The notes below the pieces were generated by a model that saw only the letters and a list, made by a program, of their open reading frames with translations, was not told the origin of the DNA and made no database searches. Shown here in pieces: positions 53,801-62,308 of a stretch of 64,000 nt of DNA. This DNA is from Amaurobius ferox. Lineage: Eukaryota; Arthropoda; Arachnida; Araneae; Amaurobiidae. Location of the stretch: the NCBI GenBank assembly GCA_951213105.1, contig OX578150.1, positions 20,376,022-20,440,021 of the forward strand, read 5' to 3'. The stretch's first letter is position 1, and every line of letters starts with the position of its first letter. Both the position numbers and the translations under genes were made by a program.

Positions 53801-56800
53801 TTTTGTAAAGTATTGTGTTCTCTGTAGAAAAGCAAAATTTTTAATATTTCAATGGTGATAACTCAAAAAATGGGGTTCATTTATGTAGGGTTAGGAGTCA
53901 TTTCACTAATTGGATAATAGTGAACATATTTATTCTTCTATATTTTCTAATTCAGATAAAAAATATGCAGTACCTTGAAAATAGCACAAGTTAAGATTTT
54001 GTATTTTAAAAGCAAATGACATCATTTACAACAAATTTCATGAATATTATATAGGCAAACAAAAATAAAAGATTTAAAATTATCTACTATGCATGCAGAT
54101 TCAACATACTCTTTTTTCAATGCTTCCATTGCCAAAGCTTGGTGTCCGGCCCACAGTGCATGAATAAATTCTACAGCTGCACAAAGAAGTTCTTTGGGAA
54201 TATTATTTTCATTCTAATACAAAAGAAATGTAATAAAAATTTCAATAAAGACATAACATTTTAAATTTTCAACATATGTTTACTCAAATTTTTTAATAAA
54301 GACAAAATTTTAACCCTTCTTCCTCATGCATATCGGTCTGATGAGAGCATAAGTATTATCATTTAACAGCAGTCAATGTTTTGTTTATTTCTTTCATGTG
54401 AATCATATGAGGACATCTTTTTTTATATTCAACCCATTAGACAGGTTATTTGGACAAATTCAGTTTCAAACTTCCTTCATTTCTTTTCCAGATAAATCTT
54501 AACTCTATTTCTAGTCACTACTACTATTAACCCTTCAACACTCATGTGGCCTACTGAATTTGCCATTTGGAGTTGAAACTCTAGTATATCACATAATAAC
54601 GACATACATTATATGACAGTGAAAATGAGACTCCAAGGAGTGGGCAGAAAAATATGCAAATTGCAGGGTAAATGCAGTTCAACGAGTCATGTAAATGATG
54701 CGAAATGTGTAGCTGTCCCGCACACATTGAGTGAGATATAAGGGAAGGAACCTGCAGAATCGGCAATAGTCGTGCCACTCTGTCTGCTAGGGAAATCATT
54801 TTGCAATTGTTTTTTGTCTCAGAGGAAACGTGTAGTAGCAGAGAATGCCATGTTCCCACCAACTGAGGCAGTTCCAGACAGACGATTTCACGAAGGGTAT
54901 GGCGATCGGACGCAGAAGGGCAGGTTGGTCCATACATCAAATCTCAGCGGACAGCCACCTACATGCATCCACCGGTGCACCGGCTGTGGTGAAGATGGTT
55001 GGAACAAGGGAATGTGGCACATTTGAGAGGTGCCGGTAAAGCCAAAGCGACGTCAGCATGAGTGGATTGATGCATCCGCTGGCAAGCATTGGTGACCCCG
55101 CAGGCTACTTTGTCGCCCTATTGCAGCATGTGCAGGACACCCTTGATGCTCCCATATCGACCAGAACCATTATTCGCCGATTGGTCGCTGGTGACCTGGT
55201 ATCATGGTGCCCGTTAAGAAGGCTGCAATTGATTCAACAGCACAGATGCCTTCATTTGCAATGGTGTTGGGATAGAGCCATGTGGATGGAAAAATGGCAC
55301 AGGGTCGTGTTCTCAGATGAGTCACGCTTCTGTTTTAGCAATGACAGTCGGCGTGTACGAGTCTGGTGCAGAAGTGGTGACAGGTTCAACCCAGCCGCAT
55401 CTGTGGAACGCCACACAGCGCAACAATGTGGTTGGGGACACCATCACCTATGATAGTAGGTCACCTCTGGCCAGTATTGAGGGCAGTATGATGGTCCAAC
55501 AATACATGGATGACGTGTTGTGGTCAATAACACTACCCTTCCTTCAGGGGGTGCCCAATGCCATTTACCTGCAGGATAACGCCCGACCACACACGGCATG
55601 CATCAGCCAACATGCCCTGCAAGGTACCCAGGTGCTTCCCTGGCCATCAGTCTCCCCTGATCTTTCACCAGTTGAACACATTTGGGACGTGATCGGACAT
55701 CGCTTGCATGTGCTGCCACAGCCGCATTTAGAAGATGAACTCTGGCAAATGGTTGATAGGGAATGGGCAGCCATTTCTCAGGACACCATCCACATGCTCA
55801 TTGACTCTATACTCAGAAATGTTGCTGCCTGTATCGCCACACGCGGTGGTCCTACAACCTACTGATCAGACAGTGTTATCGCTCAGTGTATAGGTTTATC
55901 TTGTTGCAATAAACATCATTTATTGTTCATTGCTGTCTCTCTCTCTTTGCCGATTTTCATCACTTTCTGCCCACTTCTTCTTGGTGTCTCATTTTCACTG
56001 TCACATAGTGAATATGCATTGAGACTTCGCCTAACCTCACTTTAGACAAAATGGAACACGATAAAGTAAAAAAAAAAAAGATGTACATGCTTAGTTTATT
56101 CATTATCTAACATTAAAATTGAATATTTTTTTGTAAAAAGTACACATTTAAACTTTTGAAGAGAAATATAAGTAAGGAAAATAAGAAAAACTAGATGCAT
56201 ATGTGGAAAATGAGGAATATGGATAGGAAAAACTCATTGGTATACTGAGTATGTCAGGCAATTTGGGATTTAACAGCACAATAGCTGAAAAGTTAAACTG
56301 TAAATTATAATTTATAACATATTAAAATTTGCCTTATTAAAGCACATTTCAAAACCATAAAATCTGTGATAACACTAATTTCTAATTCAATTACAATGAA
56401 TGTACAGACATAACAATAAAAAAATAATAATTACCTACATGACATCTATATTAAATTAAATATTTATTACGAAATTATGACTACAGTGAATTTTTTCATT
56501 TGCCCCCCTCTCCCTTTAAATTTTGAATAAATGAATTTGACCGTATAATTGTAAAGCAGAAGCTTCAATTTTACTCATTTATACTAATATATAGAGAAAA
56601 TACTGCTTTACACAACAATTTGCCAATTGGAGAAATTTATGGGATAAGCACATTCTGACCTTCTGAATCCATTTTGATGGAAAGATGTCTGTGCATATGT
56701 CTGTGAGGCGTGGAGACGATAACTCAAGATTGAATGCACCTACTGCTATAAAATTTTAGATACTGATACATTATAAAAAAAAAATTAGAGTAAGATATAA

Positions 56801-59800
56801 TTTTTAGTAATTTTTCTGATTAAAACTCAAATTATTCAAATTTTATGATTTTACAGCATATGATTTTACCCATAGAAAACAATAATTCTCAGAGCAAAGA
56901 CAATAAAAAAAAAAAAAAAAAAAAAATGATACATGGTGGCCTATGGCAAAGTTATTGTAATTAGGCCATATAAAAATTTCATAGCTACTCACAATAAAGG
57001 AAATAAAAAAAGTGATATTATGCACTGTGACTAAATGTGGTCAGCCACGTGGGCTATTCTACCTCAGTTTGCAAACATAAGTGAGATCCAGGGGTCCCAT
57101 TTCAGCACGAACCCACGAGATTCTTGCGAAATCCATAAAAAATCTCTCGTAAAAATTTAGACTGTGCGAGAATTTCTCTCTCCAGTTCCGGCCTAAAATT
57201 ATTTTTTCCTTCAAATAGGATACTGAGAAATCTGATGCATGCAGTTTCACGGTGGCCAGGTCGCCATTGGCGACTAAAATTATTACAGTAAGTTGCCATT
57301 TCTGGCGACAGAAATTTCTCCAAAATCCTTTCAGTCCCACGGCGCCCGCGGCCGGTAGATAGGGCCGATTGCTTCGTGACCGCGAATCGCAATCAATCGC
57401 CTCGTTGTTGCGAATCGCGGGCTGATTGTGCACAGTCGCGGTCCGCGATTCCGTAGCTACGTGTGAATCACAGTCAATCGCAATTTGGGCACACTAAATG
57501 TACTACGTGTTTCTAATTAGCGAGAAGTATCTGTCCCGCTTGCGCGGATCGCAAATTATATCAAATAAAATTTTGCTCTTTTTTTTTAGTATTCTTTCAC
57601 GGATTTGAATTATGCTCTTTCCGAGTATTCCCACATTTTTCGTGTTTTGCTCGAGAAATTTTCTTCCCTCCGCGAACGAAAATCCTTTTCCCCGTACACA
57701 GTATGTCTACAGGTTACAAAAATCTCGAAAATGTCATGAAATTGGCCATATATGCCACAAAAATGTCGCAAAATTTGAACAAAGCAACAAATTTTTTATC
57801 AAAGACATTCCTTTCTTACATCTGAAAATCCGTTTCTCCGCGATTGCGAAAACGACTTTCACAGTTTCTGAGGAGAGATGACCAATGAATTAGAATATCT
57901 TTTTGCCATTTTTACAATATATTTGCACCGACTGAATTTTTTTTATAAATATATCATTTAATATACAAAGAATAAAAACCAAACCATTTTTCTACCGTAT
58001 TATTAATAAAATGAAGGGTTATTTTGCAGCAGCATCACGAAAATCTGCATTTGTACGCGGTCCTCGGTATACCTCGTTTAATTTGAAAAATATTTCCCAC
58101 TTTTCCTATCGGTTTGCATCGACTACAGTGTTTGTAATTGTTTTGAGTTTTATACAGAAAAATTATTTTACAAACATATTATTTATGAAATAAAGGGCTA
58201 TTTTAAAAACAAAAAGAAAAAAGTCGACACTTTTCAAACAAAATGGCTAAAATCACATGTTGGCTTGAGATTCAACAAAAGGACGATGCAACCCTTATGT
58301 TCTGTAAGTTTTGTAAAAAATACAAAAAAAAAGAATCCATTTTCAAACATCAAGTCAAAATTACTACCTAATTCTATTTACCTAGTGAAATAGTTTTCGA
58401 CGATATTCGCCTTCGGCGATCAAAAATCGTTAAAGTTTTTAATTGTTATTGCTGCATTAAAATTGATCATAAAATTATTTTAAAAATCAAAATATAAAGT
58501 AAATACAGTCGACTTTTGCAGTTTACAGGCAAAAAAATCATAAATTCGCATGTGAGTCATTTTACATAAAATAACCCATGTAGACGTTTTTATGTCAGCA
58601 AATAAAATCATACTGTAAACATAGGGGAAGTCAGGAATGTGAGTATTTTTCTTAACAAGTGGGGGGGGGGGGGAAGGTATAAAATTAACAAAAATGTGCT
58701 TACTTAATACTTAAATGACTCCTAATTAATTTTTAAAAAGAATGTTAGTAAGAATGTTAAAAGAATGTTAGTTTTAAGAATTAAAAAAAATGAATGTCGA
58801 AGAATATGAGTTATAGGTAATGCTTTCTTTTTTATTACTTTCTAAATTAGCACGGTAAAAAAAAATGATTTTAAGTTTCTCTCCTTCTGACAGAAAATCT
58901 CTCGCAAAATTTTCTGGAAGGAGAGAAATTCTACCCTTATTTTCCTGACTTAGTGGGAACACTGGTGAGATCATGCTTCTTGTCGGTCCTGAAGAAGGCT
59001 GGTTTGTGCCTTTGAAACTGGTTGGCCAGTATATATTTGTATTTATGCTTATTTACAAAGTTTTTATATTATCAAGAACAACAGTGTCATCTATTTTTTA
59101 ATCCTTGGTGTGAAACTATAAGCATTTAAGCCTGATTTTACTCTGAATTTCTGAATACAAACTTTAAACTGTTTGTAATAACTGCTTAACCCTTTCGCAA
59201 TGGTCGCCACACCCGCGTGTCGGCTGCGAACTTGCATTCAATGACGTATGGCACGCATTCGTGACGGAGAAAACTTTCCCCTAAACGGCGAGTGGCATGT
59301 ATGCGTGATTTCACATGGAAAGTTTTAATTGACTACAAGATGGCGTTAAATGTCCGTGGAAACAACTTCAATGTATTTTGCAGATAATTGACCTTGGCAT
59401 AAGGAGGATCCAATGAATTATTTCTCCATTTGGAGCGGTGAAACATGGTTTTGTAATATAAACAAATAGAGCACTTCTCGCAGCATCAACAATTTTATAA
59501 TTGAGTTTCGGGTCTTGTTTTGGTTTCAGCTTTAGGATTTCATTGGTGAATCATAGGAATATAAGAAAGTATTTTTTTTTTCGGGGGGGGGGGGGGGTTT
59601 AGAGGCAGTGAAATTATTCGTTTATTTTAGATAAAAGAATGGTAGCAACTAAAGAGTATTTTGTATTCAGATTTGTATGAAAAATATACATCAAATAGAA
59701 AATAAATATTTCTTTTATGCCTGAAAAAAGTAGATTTCTGTGTTGAATAGATGATTTTTAGTGAATTTCTTTCGAGAGTCGGGCTTAGCGCAAAAAAATT

Positions 59801-62245
59801 GACATCCCCTGGGAACAGTTCGGAAGCGAAGCGCTCCATCCTTTGGGCCGCGGCAGTTCCGGAATGCCACCGCCGCGAAAGGGTTAATAGAACAACTATG
59901 GTAATTATAATAAATTAATGTTCTGTAATTATATTATGGATCTAAAATTGGAAAAAAAATGGATTGTGCTTTTCTAAATTGCAAAATAACTTACATTGTC
60001 AATATCATCTTTGATAAATATGGCAGCATATTTTTTTGTATTTGTCAGTAGTCATTTATGTACAACATGAATGTGATGTTTGGACTAGAAAAGCTTGGTA
60101 AAGAAGCTGCATGAGGTTTTTTTTGTCAGTATGGGTCACAAAGAATGAAAAGAATAATTAAAACATGAGCTTACTAGCGAGAAAAGTTTAAGAGCAGCTG
60201 CTGACATAATTTAGAATAATCTTTTAAAATAATAATTTAAGTATGGGAAATAAATAATACACAAGCAAAATTTGTATTGTTGTGAAATATTAAAGCTACA
60301 TAAAAATGTTGCAAAAACATAAATACATAAATAAATAAAATGCCCAGAGACACATCAGTATAAATGTCTTGATCCTGGATTACTGAAACTAAATATTTAT
60401 TTCTAGATGAAAAGAAACTTTATTAAACAGCATGAAATATCAGCTATTTTTTAAATGGCTGTGTAGAAAACAATAAATTGATACATGTTAATACCCCAAA
60501 ATGTTATTTTAGTTGAAAATACCCAAATATGTAAAATAGTTGCTAAAAAAAAAAAAGAATGTTTCTAAATGATTGACAAAACTAAAAATATTATCAATTT
60601 GATAAAATACAATGACTAGCACAAAAACAAAATTTTTTAACACACTTAAATCGGTTTAGTTTTCTATGAAAAATATTTACATTTATTCAAGAAATCAGAT
60701 GTCTAAAAGAGAAAAAAATGTAAAATCTAGTCCTTTTAAAAACATTATTTTTCAAATTCTTAAAAGAAAAAGCTACTTAAGATTGGATAAATAATATTCT
60801 GCAAGGTTCAAGTAAATCAATTCATTTATTGTTTGTACTGTATTATTGAGAGTTCATTATAGCAGGAGTCCATAAATATGAAGTAATTACAAAAAATAAT
60901 AATGACAGTTTGTTTTCCTAAACTTTATGTAAATTATGCTATATTAAAAGTTTTAAAAAAATGATATTGATAATATGTATAATGAGAAAAAAAATGACAT
61001 AATATTAACATCCAGTGTACAAACAAAATATAGTCGTACATATTATTACTATTTAAAAATGATGTAATCTTCATTTGTTTCTTCTAGGTATAACCAGCTG
61101 ATCCTCTCAATGCCATTCTTAATTTTAGCAAATTGCTCAAAAATATTTTCTAAAACATCTTCTGTTAATTGATAACATAAATAAATTTTGTCCATCTTAA
61201 CAAATGAACAATATATATTAAATTATGTTTATAAGATGTGAAGTCCATAGACTTTAACTGGGGAATCCATATTTGTACATAACAAGAAATCCATCTTAAT
61301 GAGAGTCCACTGTAGTTACACAGTAGTTATGTTATATAATTTCTTAATATTTAAAAAATAACATCTCTTACTAGTCATTAAATGAAAAGAAATTTAGAGT
61401 AAAAGTATAACAAATTCTCACAAAATACACACCTCTTTATTAGATTTCAAAATTCCTTTAATACATTCTAAGCAACTTTTGCATTGATCTTCTTCCTATA
61501 ACAAATTAAGAAAGTTTGATAAAATATTCAAATCAAATATTTTCTATACTTTCAAACATATATTTAAGTATTTCAAACATTATACATATATTAGGAAGTA
61601 CAATCAGGTACAAGAAAGAGGGGGAGGGGGGAAGAAAAAAGGAGGGAAAAGAGAGAAAGAGATGCCTTGAATATTTTATATTCTAATATTTTTTTTTTCT
61701 GATTGACACAATTTAACTTGCATTATTTTTAGCTGAAAAGGATTTATTTACCTGTCTGTAGTTCACGTACTCCATTCCAGTTCATTACCATTATTTAATA
61801 ACAAATCATTTAATTCACAAAAAATAAAACAAATAAAACACAAGATATTTAAAGGTGTCTTTTTGTATGTTTCTGCACATCTTGTACAATACACAATTAT
61901 AAATCTTAGATAGATCCAAACTTTCTACAGAATACCTACAATTAGGAAGTCATTGATACAGTATGTATATAAAAACTGTTATGTCTTTAACAGGATTTAT
62001 ACTCATATAGCTACTAAAATGAATTGGTTTTGACACGTATGCACCTAGGTTACCTTACACCTTTCTGGTAGGTCGGACGGTCTGGGTCTCAACAACAACA
62101 TATGCAACTAGGTTTTTACTCACTTCTCTCTCAATTTAAGAAGCTAAATTAAATTGTTCCAACTTACTTATGCTTACCTCCAAGCAATAAGAACTGGTTT
62201 TGTAGTGCATCACAAATTTTTATGATCCAGTGGATTTTGAAGGGG

Positions 62246-62308
<63 letters not shown>

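Noticed and set aside
54311..54540. TTAACCCTTC words at about 54311 and 54526 as further piggyBac ends
   Set aside because: They are in the same orientation, have no opposite end, and the sequence after CCCTTC does not match the piggyBac subterminal region.
57300..57560. CpG-island promoter of a host gene
   Set aside because: It lies wholly inside a hAT element with an 8-bp target duplication, and no host first exon follows.
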